This document shows, piece after piece, positions 34,826-43,244 of a stretch of DNA of 64,000 nucleotides. The notes beneath the pieces were generated by a model. The model ran no database searches. It had not been told where the DNA came from and worked only from the letters and a program-made list of their open reading frames with translations. Source of the stretch: Pseudomonadota bacterium (GTDB lineage Bacteria > Myxococcota_A > Polyangia > Polyangiales > Polyangiaceae). The DNA lies in assembly GCA_023423895.1 (NCBI GenBank), contig JAFAER010000077.1, positions 1 to 64,000 of the forward strand. The letters are read 5' to 3'. Position 1 is the stretch's first letter. Every line of letters starts with the position of its first letter. The position numbers and the translations under genes were made by a program.

Positions 34826-36241
34826 TCACTCCGCGGCCGCCTGGATGTCACTGTCTCCCGGCGGCTCCTGGGCGGGCTCCTTCTTCTTGTCGAAGAAGCG
34901 TCCGAACACGACGTAGATGCCGAGGGCCGAGAGGACGGCGGTGAGGAAGTCCGTCGCCGGCACCATGACCGCCGTATAGATCATGAGGGCGGCGTGGAAG
35001 CGCCCGGCGCCGTGCCAGACCTCGAGGATCTCGGCCTTCTTCACCATGTTCGTGGCCACCCAGAGGAGGATGCCGGCGATGCATGCGAGCGGGACGCGCT
35101 CGAGCTGCGCTGCGAGGAAGTACGCGATGAGGAGCTTGAGGGCGAACTTGAAGTAGCCGGCGAGCGGCGTGATCGCGCCGGCCTTGATGCTCGTCGCCGT
35201 GCGCGCGAGGGCGCCGGTGCAGGGGAATCCGTTGACGAGCGGCGTGATGATCTGAACCAGGCCCTGGCCCCAGAACTCCTTGTCCGCGTTGAACGGCGTC
35301 TTCTTGTTCTGCGCCAGGCGGTCGGCCATCGACGAGCAGAGCAAGCTCTCGACCCCGGACACGAAGACGATCGCCGCGGCGTAGTAGATGCAGTCGAAGA
35401 CGACGCCGAGCGATGCCGAGGGCATGACGGGCGGCGTGAAGACGAAGAAGTTGTTCGGGATGGAGCCGTAGCGGTCGCGGATGAGCGTGACGTTCTGCGC
35501 TTCGAGCACCGTTGCCGAGAGAATCGTGCACACGCCGAGCGCGATGAGCGGCGCAGGAATGAAGATCGAGACCTTCAACAGTCCGCGCGTCAGCAAGAAC
35601 GTCAACAGCGCGAGGCCGAGCGCCCACCAGTTGACGTGCGCGAAGTTCGTCGCGATCGCGACCAACCGTGCACGAACGGAGCCCGTGCCCTCCAGCCCGA
35701 GCGCGTCCGTCGAATTCGAGAGCGCGATCGTGACGGCAATCCCGACGGTGAAGCCGACGACGATGGAGTTCGGCACCTTGTTGGCGATCTTGCCGAGACC
35801 CAGCACGCCGCAGAGCATCAAGACGATGCCGGCGAGGATGGACACGAAGACCAACATCCCGTGTGCCTGCGCGAACGAGCCTCCGTTCTGCTCGCCGTAC
35901 TTCGCCATGATGCTGGCGATGAGCGGGATGAACGCCGCGGTCGGCCCGTAGACCTGGTACTTCGACCCGCCGAACGTGCGCCCGACGGCGCACGCAAGCG
36001 CGCCCGCGATGATCCCCTGCTCGGGACGCAGGCCCATCGCCATCGAGAAGCCCATGGCCATCGGGATCGCGGTCAGGGCGACGACGAGGCCGGCGCTGAA
36101 GTCGCGATAGACGGTCTTCTTCCACGTCGCCTTCTCGAGGTCCTCGAAGCGGCTGTCGAAGAACGTGAAGAAGAGACGAAGACGCTCGTTTATCGACGTC
36201 GGGACTGCGGTCTTGGCCGCGGTGGTCGCGCTGCTGCTCAT
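34826..36241 (-). CDS. SulP-family anion transporter without STAS domain
   Basis: A 471-residue membrane protein with about 12 hydrophobic segments. The first part (DFSAGLVVALTAIPMAMGFS and then a GSKYQVYGPTAAFIPLIASI stretch) matches the SulP/SLC26 family signature, which moves sulfate, bicarbonate or similar anions. The C-terminal STAS domain usual in the family is absent; the protein ends with a short Lys/Glu-rich tail. Substrate not readable from sequence. The ATG overlaps the stop of the small upstream gene (ATGA). Confidence 0.9.
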   Translation of the reverse strand: MSSSATTAAKTAVPTSINERLRLFFTFFDSRFEDLEKATWKKTVYRDFSAGLVVALTAIPMAMGFSMAMGLRPEQGIIAGALACAVGRTFGGSKYQVYGPTAAFIPLIASIMAKYGEQNGGSFAQAHGMLVFVSILAGIVLMLCGVLGLGKIANKVPNSIVVGFTVGIAVTIALSNSTDALGLEGTGSVRARLVAIATNFAHVNWWALGLALLTFLLTRGLLKVSIFIPAPLIALGVCTILSATVLEAQNVTLIRDRYGSIPNNFFVFTPPVMPSASLGVVFDCIYYAAAIVFVSGVESLLCSSMADRLAQNKKTPFNADKEFWGQGLVQIITPLVNGFPCTGALARTATSIKAGAITPLAGYFKFALKLLIAYFLAAQLERVPLACIAGILLWVATNMVKKAEILEVWHGAGRFHAALMIYTAVMVPATDFLTAVLSALGIYVVFGRFFDKKKEPAQEPPGDSDIQAAAE

Positions 36242-36459
36242 GGGTGCCTTTGCTGGTCGCGCTGCTCGGATGCGGCGCTCGAAGACGGATCCCCCGCTGC
36301 GCCTGCCCCACCCGGCGGGCAGTGAACCGCGACCTTCTGCGCCGCCGCGGTTGCCGGCTGCGTCGCGACCCCGGGCCCTTGGGGAGCTCCCACGTGCGCG
36401 AGCCTCAGCAGCACGAGCATCGTCGCGATCGACGCGAGCGCGATCCTCGAAGAATCCAT
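36238..36459 (-). CDS. Small exported protein coupled to SulP transporter
   Basis: A 73-residue product with an N-terminal hydrophobic segment (IALASIATMLVLLRLAHV) and an Ala/Pro/Gly-rich remainder. Its stop overlaps the SulP start (ATGA), which suggests translational coupling and possibly a small accessory subunit. A longer frame to 36546 exists. No family recognised and no clear ribosome-binding site. Confidence 0.5.
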   Translation of the reverse strand: MDSSRIALASIATMLVLLRLAHVGAPQGPGVATQPATAAAQKVAVHCPPGGAGAAGDPSSSAASEQRDQQRHP

Positions 36460-36619
36460 CGCGCCGCCGAGCAGCAACGGTGATGCCAGCGGCGCAGCTC
36501 GATCTGCACGCTGTTTTGAGCAGCGACGTTCGGCGGACGTCGGCACCGAACGTCAGTCCGACGCGGGAAGCGTCGGCCGACTCCGACGCGACATCTCCAC
36601 GTCGGTTCGAGCCGACGCG

Positions 36620-38074
36620 TCAGTCCTTCTTGTGGTCCTGCGGTGAGCAGCCGTGACGGCGCATGAGATCGTAGAAGTCCGTCCGGTTGCGGCCGGCGAC
36701 CTTTGCAGCGGCCGTGACGTTGCCATTGGAGCGCGAGAGCACTGCATCGAGGTATGCCCGCTCGAACGCATCGCGGGCTTCGCGCAGCGGCGGAGGCGCG
36801 GGCGCATCGCTCGACGCGTAGCTGCTCATGAGCCGTGCGGTCGCCTGCGCGAGATCGGAGGCGCTCGGGTCGCCCACCGGTGCGCCGACGCCGATGCCCG
36901 GCAAGTGATCGAGATCGATCTCACCGTCCTGGCAGAGGAGCACCGCAGCCTCCATCACGTTCTCGAGCTCGCGGACGTTGCCCGGCCATGAATGAGCCGC
37001 GAGCGCGGCGAGCGCGCGGCCACCTAGCCGAGGCGCAGCGACGCCGGCGCGCGCCGCGGCGCGCTCCAGAAACATCTCTGCGAGAAGCGTCACGTCTTCG
37101 AGGCGCTCGCGTAGCGGAGGCATCGCGAGCGGGACGACGTGCAGCCGGTAGAAGAGGTCCTCGCGGAAACGCTTTTCGACGACCTCTTGTTTCAGGTCCC
37201 GGTTCGTCGCCGCGATGATGCGCACGTCGGCTTCCTGCTCGATCGTCGATCCGACCGGCAGGAACCGCCGCTCCTGCAGCACACGAAGCAGCTTCGCCTG
37301 GACTCCGAGCGGCGTCTCGCCGATCTCGTCGAGGAAGAGCGAGCCGCGCTTCGCTGCTCCGAACAAGCCCTCACGATCCGAGACTGCACCCGTGAACGCG
37401 CCGCGCTTGTGGCCGAACAGCGTGCTCTCCAGCAGCTCTGCCGAGAGCCCGGCGCAGTTGACCGCGACGAACGGACCATCTTTGCGCGGAGACAACGTGT
37501 GGATCGAGCGGGCGACGAGCTCCTTGCCCGTGCCGGACTCGCCGAGGATCAGCACGGTCGTGTCGGTCGGCGCGACGAGCCGCACCATCTCCCGCACGCG
37601 CTCGATCGCGCGGCTCACACCGACGAGACGCGCGCGCTCGTCCGTGACGCCGACGATGCGCCGAAGCCCGGCCACTTCGCGGCGGAGCCGATGACTCTCG
37701 ACGGTGTGCTCGAGCTTCTGCAGCAGATCGTGGTCGTGAAAGGGCTTCGTCACGAAGCCGAAGGCGCCCCGGCGCATCGCCTCGACGGCAAGGTCGATCG
37801 TGCCGTGCGCCGTGAGGATGATCACGGGCACATCCGCGGATCTCTTCGACACGCCGTCGAGCACGTCGAAGCCGTCTTCCTGACCGAGCCGCAGGTCGAG
37901 CAGGATCGCGTCCACGCGCTCTCGGCCGACATGCGCGAGCGCACCGCGAACGTCGTGCTCGACGGCCACCCGATAGCCCGCCGCCTCGATGCGAATCGAG
38001 AGAAGCTCGCAGAGCTCCTGGTCGTCATCGACCAGCAGCACATTGGCGGGTTCGTCGTGTCGCGTCGTCGTCAT
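36620..38074 (-). CDS. NtrC-family sigma-54 response regulator
   Basis: A 484-residue three-domain regulator. Receiver 1-125 with acidic pair (LLVDDDQE), phosphoacceptor Asp ~60 (ILLDLRLG), Thr and Lys (FVTKPF). AAA+ domain ~150-385 with Walker A (GESGTGKE), the sigma-54 contact GAFTGA (~225-230), Walker B (LFLDEIGE) and the R-finger region. C-terminal Fis-type HTH (NGNVTAAAKVAGRNRTDFYDLMRRH). It activates sigma-54 promoters when phosphorylated by the kinase encoded just upstream (genes overlap, ATGA at 38071-38074). Confidence 0.95.
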   Translation of the reverse strand: MTTTRHDEPANVLLVDDDQELCELLSIRIEAAGYRVAVEHDVRGALAHVGRERVDAILLDLRLGQEDGFDVLDGVSKRSADVPVIILTAHGTIDLAVEAMRRGAFGFVTKPFHDHDLLQKLEHTVESHRLRREVAGLRRIVGVTDERARLVGVSRAIERVREMVRLVAPTDTTVLILGESGTGKELVARSIHTLSPRKDGPFVAVNCAGLSAELLESTLFGHKRGAFTGAVSDREGLFGAAKRGSLFLDEIGETPLGVQAKLLRVLQERRFLPVGSTIEQEADVRIIAATNRDLKQEVVEKRFREDLFYRLHVVPLAMPPLRERLEDVTLLAEMFLERAAARAGVAAPRLGGRALAALAAHSWPGNVRELENVMEAAVLLCQDGEIDLDHLPGIGVGAPVGDPSASDLAQATARLMSSYASSDAPAPPPLREARDAFERAYLDAVLSRSNGNVTAAAKVAGRNRTDFYDLMRRHGCSPQDHKKD

Positions 38075-39531
38075 TGCTCGGCCTCCGTGCCCACCGGAAT
38101 ATCCATCCTGAACGTCGTCGATCTCTCCCCCCGCGCAAGGTCGAGCTCGCCCCCATGTGCGCGTGCCACTTCACGTGCAAGCGACAGCCCAAGCCCGATG
38201 CCAGCCGGCCGGTCCTTCACCTGCGCGGCGTGAAACGGCTCGAAGATCCGGCTCGCGAGGGTCTCGCTGATGCCCGGCCCGTCGTCGCTCACCTCGATGC
38301 GGACGACGCGGCGCTCGCCTTGAACGTCGATCTTCACGCGGACGTTCCCGCCCCGCGGAGAGACGGACACGGCGTTACGCACGAGGTTCGCGATCGCCCG
38401 CTCCACCAGTGCTGAGTCGATCCGCAAGGTGGGCGGATGCGCGGCTCGCTCGATCCGGATCTCGATCCCGCGATCGTTCGCCACCGGCAGCTCGCTTTCG
38501 ACGGCCGCCTCGACGACACGCTCGATGTCGCACCCAGCTTCTCGTTGCACCGGCAGCCCAGAGCTCACCCGCGACATGTCGAGCAGCGCCTCGACGATCC
38601 GGACCTCCTGTTCGCATGCGCGGCTCGCGAGCGTCAGGACCCTGTTCTGGCGCTGCGTCAGCTCACCCAGTGTTCCGTCGCCCAGGAGGGACAACGCCTC
38701 GCGAAGTCTTCCGAGCGGCGACCGCAGCTCGTGCGAGACGCTGGCGAGGAACGCTTGTTTGAGCCGGTCGACACCGAGGAGCTTCTCTCGTGTACGCTCG
38801 AGATCGCGGCGCAGGTCCTCGATCTCGGGCGGACCGCCGACCGGATCGATCGGGGTGAAGTCACCGTCGCCGAGCCGGCGCGCGTCGCCAGCGAGACGGG
38901 CGATCGGCCGCGTCACGCTCCGGGCGGTCAACCGGGCGACGAGGACCGCCGCGACCGCGCCGAGCGCGGCAACGACGAGCCCGCTCACGGCCGTCCGGTT
39001 ACCGATCGCCCGTGCGAGGGTCTCTTTGGTCTCGATGTCCTCGTGGAGCTCGTGCAGCCGATCGATCCACGTATCCGTCATGTCCTCGTCGAGGCCCATC
39101 CGGCGTTCTTCCGTGCTCGCGAGTGAGAGGAAGCGGCACGTCTGCGGCGCGGCGAGGGACTCGTTGGCGAGGCGCTCGTAGCGAAGGGCGGTCTCGCGGA
39201 GGCGAGGCGCAGCCGCCGCTCCCCGCCGCGCGAACACATCCGCGAACGTCGCCTGGGCGCGCGCGATCCGATCGTGGGCGGCCTCCGGCCCTCCCCCGTC
39301 CACGCACGAGTTCCGCGAGTGCCGGAGCGCGATCTCGATGCCCCACGCCGCACGGTGGAGCTCTTCCTCGGCGTCGAGCATCGACAGGCGCTGGTCGCTG
39401 ATGATGCTCATGACCCCGAGCATGCGGAGGAGCCCCTGGAGGGTGACGACGAGGAGAACGACGAGCAGCGCGACGAGCGCGCCGTGCGTGATTCCAAGAC
39501 GCGTGGGAAGACGCATTCGGATCCACGGCAT
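38071..39531 (-). CDS. Membrane sensor histidine kinase
   Basis: A 486-residue kinase. TM1 ~14-36, a ~140-residue extracytoplasmic sensor region, TM2 ~181-200, HAMP ~201-253, H-box with His ~267 (FLASVSHELRSPLGRLREAL), then an ATPase domain with N box (VERAIANLVRNAVSVSPRGG), DDGPGIS and GLGLSLAREV. It pairs with the NtrC-type regulator, whose start overlaps its stop. Signal unknown; the sensor region is Cys-poor and helical, like four-helix ligand-binding sensors. Confidence 0.95.
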   Translation of the reverse strand: MPWIRMRLPTRLGITHGALVALLVVLLVVTLQGLLRMLGVMSIISDQRLSMLDAEEELHRAAWGIEIALRHSRNSCVDGGGPEAAHDRIARAQATFADVFARRGAAAAPRLRETALRYERLANESLAAPQTCRFLSLASTEERRMGLDEDMTDTWIDRLHELHEDIETKETLARAIGNRTAVSGLVVAALGAVAAVLVARLTARSVTRPIARLAGDARRLGDGDFTPIDPVGGPPEIEDLRRDLERTREKLLGVDRLKQAFLASVSHELRSPLGRLREALSLLGDGTLGELTQRQNRVLTLASRACEQEVRIVEALLDMSRVSSGLPVQREAGCDIERVVEAAVESELPVANDRGIEIRIERAAHPPTLRIDSALVERAIANLVRNAVSVSPRGGNVRVKIDVQGERRVVRIEVSDDGPGISETLASRIFEPFHAAQVKDRPAGIGLGLSLAREVARAHGGELDLARGERSTTFRMDIPVGTEAEQ

Positions 39532-39864
39532 GGCGGCACAATCTAGCGATCCAGCACGCCTTCTGCACCGCTCGCTTGCCGCTCCGCCGCAGAAAAATCT
39601 GATGTCGGCGCGCCCCGACGTTCCGTCCGATCGCTCCGACGAACGATGGGAACGAGCTCGTCATCTCGCTGGGAAAACAGCGGAATTCCGCACGCAAGAA
39701 GTCGTGCGGCGTCGTTCGCCCGCGCTCGAACGAGCGAGCACGAGCGCGCGGCCGTCGTGCTCCGTGTCGCGCGACACGTCACCGGCACTTCCGTGCAGGT
39801 ATCGTCGCTGCCGGATGAGCCCGTGCTTCACGCCTCGCGCGTCACGTTCGGGCTCGGCCGCTCG
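39532..39864. other. Intergenic region, 333 bp
   Basis: No supported gene. It holds the upstream region of the histidine kinase gene and the 3' flank of the thioredoxin-like gene, both on the minus strand. No clear promoter or terminator could be read. Confidence 0.5.
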
Positions 39865-40392
39865 CTACTTCCACTTCACCGAGCAGCCGAACGCCGTCGT
39901 CTCGGCGACGGCAGGCTCGGAGCCGCCGAGGAGCGCGTCGAGCGCATTGCGAAGGTCATGCGACGTCACGCGCGACTCGTCACGGTGGTTGTCGTCGATG
40001 CGTCCGTGGTAGCGGAGCTTCCGGTCGCGATCGAAGACGAACACCTCGGGCGTGAAGCGCGCGCCGAGCGCCCGTACGAACGCCTGTGAGTCATCCCGCA
40101 GATACGGGAACGGGAACGCGCGCTCCTCGGCGCGAATCTTCATCGGCTGCATGCCGTCGTCCGGATAACGGGTCGCGTCGTTCGCATTGACCGCGACGAA
40201 ATCGACCTTCTTGCGGCCGTATTCTCGAGCAAGCGCGACGACCCGCGGCTCGTAGGCGACGACGTACGGACAGTGGTTGCACGAGACGACCACGACGAGC
40301 ACGTCGCCTTCGAAGGAGTCGAGCGAGTGACTCCGGTCATCGGTGCCGGGAAGGTCGAAGGCCGGGCAAGACGCGTTGATCTCGAGAGCCAT
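39865..40392 (-). CDS. Thioredoxin-fold protein with CNHC motif
   Basis: A 175-residue single-domain protein. The redox motif SCNHCPYV (Cys 38 and 41) sits after strand two, as in AhpC/TSA and thioredoxin-like families. The C-terminus ends with GCSVKWK, a feature of a widespread family of thiol-disulphide oxidoreductase-like proteins. No signal peptide, so cytoplasmic. Start at 40392 chosen because the longer frame is low-complexity. Upstream lies a 20-bp tandem repeat. Confidence 0.88.
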   Translation of the reverse strand: MALEINASCPAFDLPGTDDRSHSLDSFEGDVLVVVVSCNHCPYVVAYEPRVVALAREYGRKKVDFVAVNANDATRYPDDGMQPMKIRAEERAFPFPYLRDDSQAFVRALGARFTPEVFVFDRDRKLRYHGRIDDNHRDESRVTSHDLRNALDALLGGSEPAVAETTAFGCSVKWK

Positions 40393-40439
40393 GTGCGGAG
40401 CGGACCGTACCACCAACCGGCGTCGCGACGTCGCTGAGC

Positions 40440-40525
40440 GTTCGCTTCCGTCCTGGCCCGTTCGCTTCCGTCCTGGCCCGTTCGCTTCCCGTCCCGTCCT
40501 GGCCCATTCGCTTCCGTCCTGGCCC
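40440..40525 (+). repeat. Tandem ~20-bp repeats, 4 copies
   Basis: The unit gttcgcttccgtcctggccc occurs at 40440-40459, 40460-40479, then a version with a six-base insertion (40480-40505), and at 40506-40525 with one change. It sits in the divergent region, 48 bp upstream of the thioredoxin-like start, so it may influence that promoter. Confidence 0.9.
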
Positions 40526-40616
40526 GTTCGCAGCCCGTGGCGTGTTCGGTCGTCGCGCGTGGCCCCGCGCGCGGAGATGCGGCGGCCAGGGCGTTGCTTT
40601 TTGCAACAACTCAGCC

Positions 40617-40645
40617 TTGACGCAGAGTTTTCAGCCATTTAGAAC
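40617..40645 (+). promoter_or_regulatory. Sigma-70-type promoter of winged-helix regulator gene
   Basis: TTGACG (-35) and TAGAAC (-10) are separated by exactly 17 bp in an AT-richer patch; the start would lie near 40652, about 43 bp before the ATG at 40695. A small perfect stem (gttgc, loop ttttt, gcaac, 40593-40607) just upstream could be an operator. Confidence 0.6.
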
Positions 40646-40694
40646 CGGTATCAGGCGGCGAGATCCGGCATCAGCCGCCGAGGAACGTGGACAA

Positions 40695-41108
40695 ATGCGA
40701 CGCTCTCAGCGACTCGAAGCGACGGAACGACACGACGAGGAGCGACCGTGGTCGCTCCTCACGACGCACGCACAAGTGCTCCTCTGCATCGCCCGCAACC
40801 CGGACACGCGCATTCGAGAGATCGCGGAGGCCGTCGGCATCAGCGAGCGCGGCACGCACCAGATCGTCTCTGACCTCGTCGGCGCGGGCTATGTTCGCCG
40901 CGCGAGGATCGGGCGTCGCAACCACTACGCCATCGAGTCGAAGACGTCGCTCAAACACACGCCCGTGCGTCATCGTCGCGTGGCCAGCATCGTCGCCCTC
41001 CTCGATCCCGAGCCTTCGCGGATCGAACGCCCGCTCAAGCCTCGCCGCCCTTCTCGTCGGGTGAGCGCGAGCGACAACGGGAGGCCGTCGAAGCGTCGCG
41101 CCGCTTGA
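40695..41108 (+). CDS. Winged helix-turn-helix regulator
   Basis: A 137-residue protein. Residues ~22-85 form a winged helix (VLLCIARNPDTRIREIAEAV; ERGTHQIVSDLVGAGYVRR) similar to MarR/ArsR-type one-domain regulators. The C-terminus is very basic. A promoter (40617-40645) and a terminator hairpin (41150-41182) frame it as a single-gene unit. Target genes unknown; autoregulation or control of the divergent thioredoxin-like gene is plausible. Confidence 0.85.
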   Translation: MRRSQRLEATERHDEERPWSLLTTHAQVLLCIARNPDTRIREIAEAVGISERGTHQIVSDLVGAGYVRRARIGRRNHYAIESKTSLKHTPVRHRRVASIVALLDPEPSRIERPLKPRRPSRRVSASDNGRPSKRRAA

Positions 41109-41149
41109 TGTCCTGACCACGGACGACGCCCTCGCCAGAAGCGCCACGA

Positions 41150-41182
41150 GAAGAGCCGCCAGAGGAGCTCCGGCGGCTCTTC
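41150..41182 (+). terminator. Hairpin terminator after winged-helix gene
   Basis: GAAGAGCCGCC and GGCGGCTCTTC form a perfect 11-bp stem with an 11-base loop, 42 bp past the stop of the regulator gene. The following bases (atcgttgg) are not a strong U tract. It may also serve the convergent lipoprotein gene. Confidence 0.72.
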
Positions 41183-41221
41183 ATCGTTGGTGGTGCTCAT
41201 TCACGAACAGGCGCCACGACG

Positions 41222-41827
41222 TCAATCGTCGTCGCCATCGTCATCGTCATTTGTCTCGTCGTCGGGGACCAGCACGTCGCGCCACGACGGAGCTCCGCCC
41301 CACCAGAGCATCGTGCCCGCACCATCCATGTTCGGGGCGTAAACGACCTTCTTCTCGACGTCCTTCTTCCCGAAGTCGAAGTCGAAGTGCACGACCTTCG
41401 TGACGTCGAACACCTTCTTCTCGCGGTCGTTCTCGTCGAGGAACTTGCCCTTCGAGTGCTCGAAAAGGTCCTTGAAGACCCGCTCGGCCTTCTTGCTGTT
41501 GCCGAGGAATTCGCCCTTTTGGTCGTCGTACAGCTCTCGGAAGAGCTCTTTGGTCTTCTTGGCGTCCTCCTTCTCGTCGCGCACGAAGTCCCGAAACGAC
41601 TTCGCGTCCTTCTCGCTCTTGCCCCAGAAGCGCAGGTCGAACTTCGCGTCTCTGACGCAATCGTCCTTGCGCCTCTTCATCTCCTTCTCGTCCTTGTCCT
41701 TGCCGTCGCGCAGAGCCTCTTCGACCGAGGCAGTCGCCTCGTCCGTGCTCGCGCTCGGGTCTTCCACCGAGCTGCAACCCAGCGCGGCAGCCAACATCAA
41801 TGCTCCAAAAGCACGTACCGTCTTCAC
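41222..41827 (-). CDS. Charged lipoprotein with acidic tail
   Basis: A 201-residue protein starting at a GTG with a good ribosome-binding site (gggaggt). Lipobox LGC (Cys ~18). Residues ~40-150 are dominated by Lys, Asp, Glu and Phe (for example DAKSFRDFVRDEKEDAKKTK) and look like long charged helices. The C-terminus is a run of Asp/Asn. No family recognised. Exported and anchored in a membrane; role unknown. Confidence 0.75.
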   Translation of the reverse strand: MKTVRAFGALMLAAALGCSSVEDPSASTDEATASVEEALRDGKDKDEKEMKRRKDDCVRDAKFDLRFWGKSEKDAKSFRDFVRDEKEDAKKTKELFRELYDDQKGEFLGNSKKAERVFKDLFEHSKGKFLDENDREKKVFDVTKVVHFDFDFGKKDVEKKVVYAPNMDGAGTMLWWGGAPSWRDVLVPDDETNDDDDGDDD

Positions 41828-42174
41828 GTCACACCTCCCATGTCGAGAGCCGCGCGTGTCGAGCAGCGCACGTTCCATAGCGCCGCTTCAGTTTGGCGCC
41901 GGCGCCGCGCGCGCGCGAGCGAGCTCAGCGCGAGCGAGCCGAGCCCAGGAATCACGCATTCTCACGAGCAAGGAGTCCACGTGTCGCGCCGACGTCGTGG
42001 GTCACCGTGCGGGCCCGTTCTCCTCAGGCGCGCAATTCGTCATGCTCGCGCAAGCGACTACCGCGCGCGGGTAGGCGGTGATGCCGCGCGCCCGCCAGCC
42101 ACGTCACGTACGCGCGACGGTGCGATCTCGCTTCCCGTCGCGTGCTCGCCGACGCGGCGAGGGCCGAACGCCCG

Positions 42175-42543
42175 TCACTTCGATTTCTTTGCGCGCCGCT
42201 CGTTCTCGACGAACTCCGGTGACGCGAACAGCGCGCAGTCGCAATACCCCTGACGCGCGATGTCCGCGTGATGGGGCTTGCACGGGCAGACCATGTCCGA
42301 CCCCTTCGTCTTCGAATCTTCGACGGGCGCGCAAGGACAGTACATGCGGCCGTGTTTCACGAGGTTGTCCGTGAGGCCCTGCACGACGTTCTCGACGACT
42401 TCCGCCTCCGGGTAGAGCTCGAACTTGCCCTTCTCGACGTAGGTGGCGACGAACTTCCGAACCCGCCGGAGCGCACTCTCGCGCTTGTCGTCGACGAGGG
42501 CCGACGCGACCGCAGCGCTGGGAGGAACACGGTCGTCGCTCAC
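42175..42543 (-). CDS. Ferredoxin:thioredoxin reductase-like catalytic subunit
   Basis: About 122 residues that match the FTR catalytic (beta) subunit. The six-Cys pattern is present: CPC (69/71), CPC (86/88) and CDC (101/103), preceded by VRKFVATYVEKG and followed by LFASPEF. In the family these Cys hold a 4Fe-4S cluster next to a redox-active disulphide and reduce thioredoxin with electrons from ferredoxin. The third motif, usually CHC, has Asp in place of His, and the spacing between the second and third motifs is longer than in the plant enzyme. No variable subunit gene is adjacent. Start is uncertain (GTG 42543 or 42567). Confidence 0.85.
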   Translation of the reverse strand: MSDDRVPPSAAVASALVDDKRESALRRVRKFVATYVEKGKFELYPEAEVVENVVQGLTDNLVKHGRMYCPCAPVEDSKTKGSDMVCPCKPHHADIARQGYCDCALFASPEFVENERRAKKSK

Positions 42544-42707
42544 GATCGGAGCATAGCGGCATTCCACGACCCGGCCCGCGAGACAAACGACAGAAGGCGA
42601 ACGTGCCGCAGAGGCAGGTCCGCCAGTCCATCGCTAGCAAATGGCTATGTGATCCCCGACGACGCGCGGAGACCGCGGCTCGGCGCTCGGCCCGAAGCCG
42701 AACGAGC

Positions 42708-42941
42708 TCAGCCCTTCGGCGGCGCCGCGTCGAGCTTCGCACGCTTGCGGCGGCGACGCGCGGCCTCGGCCTGCTTCTTCCGACGCTTGACGCTCGGCTT
42801 CATGTAGTGGCGGCGCATCTTGAGCTCACGGAGAACGCCTTCGGAAGCGAGCTTGCGCTTGAGCATCTTGATGGCGCGCTCGATCCCGCGGTCGCTGACC
42901 ACGACCTCGAGCGGCTTGCACTGAACGGCATCACTCGGCAT
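42708..42941 (-). CDS. rpsU: Small ribosomal subunit protein bS21
   Basis: A 77-residue, strongly basic protein. The core IERAIKMLKRKLASEGVLRE followed by LKMRRHYMKPSVKRRKK is characteristic of bS21, which helps 30S subunits start translation. The last ~20 residues are a lineage-type basic extension. A ribosome-binding site (aggag) lies 11 bases upstream. It is divergent from the Ser/Thr kinase gene. Confidence 0.95.
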   Translation of the reverse strand: MPSDAVQCKPLEVVVSDRGIERAIKMLKRKLASEGVLRELKMRRHYMKPSVKRRKKQAEAARRRRKRAKLDAAPPKG

Positions 42942-43244
42942 CTGTCGAAAATCTCCTGGGAATCACGAATCACTTCGCGATGAAGGTCCGGACGGATACC
43001 ACGGCCCCTCATCCGTCGCTAGGCATTTTGCAGGTTTTCGCCGCTCGGCGGGCGGGCGTCGAGGCGTGGAACCGTGGAATAGCGGAGCCAGGCTGACGCT
43101 TGGTCCTCTGGCTCGGTTTACGGCCGCCGAGGAAGGGTCGGTCTTCGATCGACGCCTTCCCCTTTCTCGTTCTCGCCGCATCGCCGTCATGGTCCGACGG
43201 GCCCTCTTGGGCGTACTCTCCTTCCTCGAGCTCGTCGGGGCAGA
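42942..43244. other. Divergent intergenic region, 303 bp
   Basis: Separates rpsU from the Ser/Thr kinase gene. Presumably both promoters lie here. No clear box or hairpin was recognised, and no coding frame is supported. Confidence 0.5.

Noticed and set aside
33950..36325. 791-codon plus-strand open frame
   Set aside because: It overlaps deoC and the SulP transporter on the other strand and has only highly charged Arg/Asp/Glu/His residues.
40440..40525. CRISPR array
   Set aside because: Units follow each other directly without unique spacers, and no cas genes are present.
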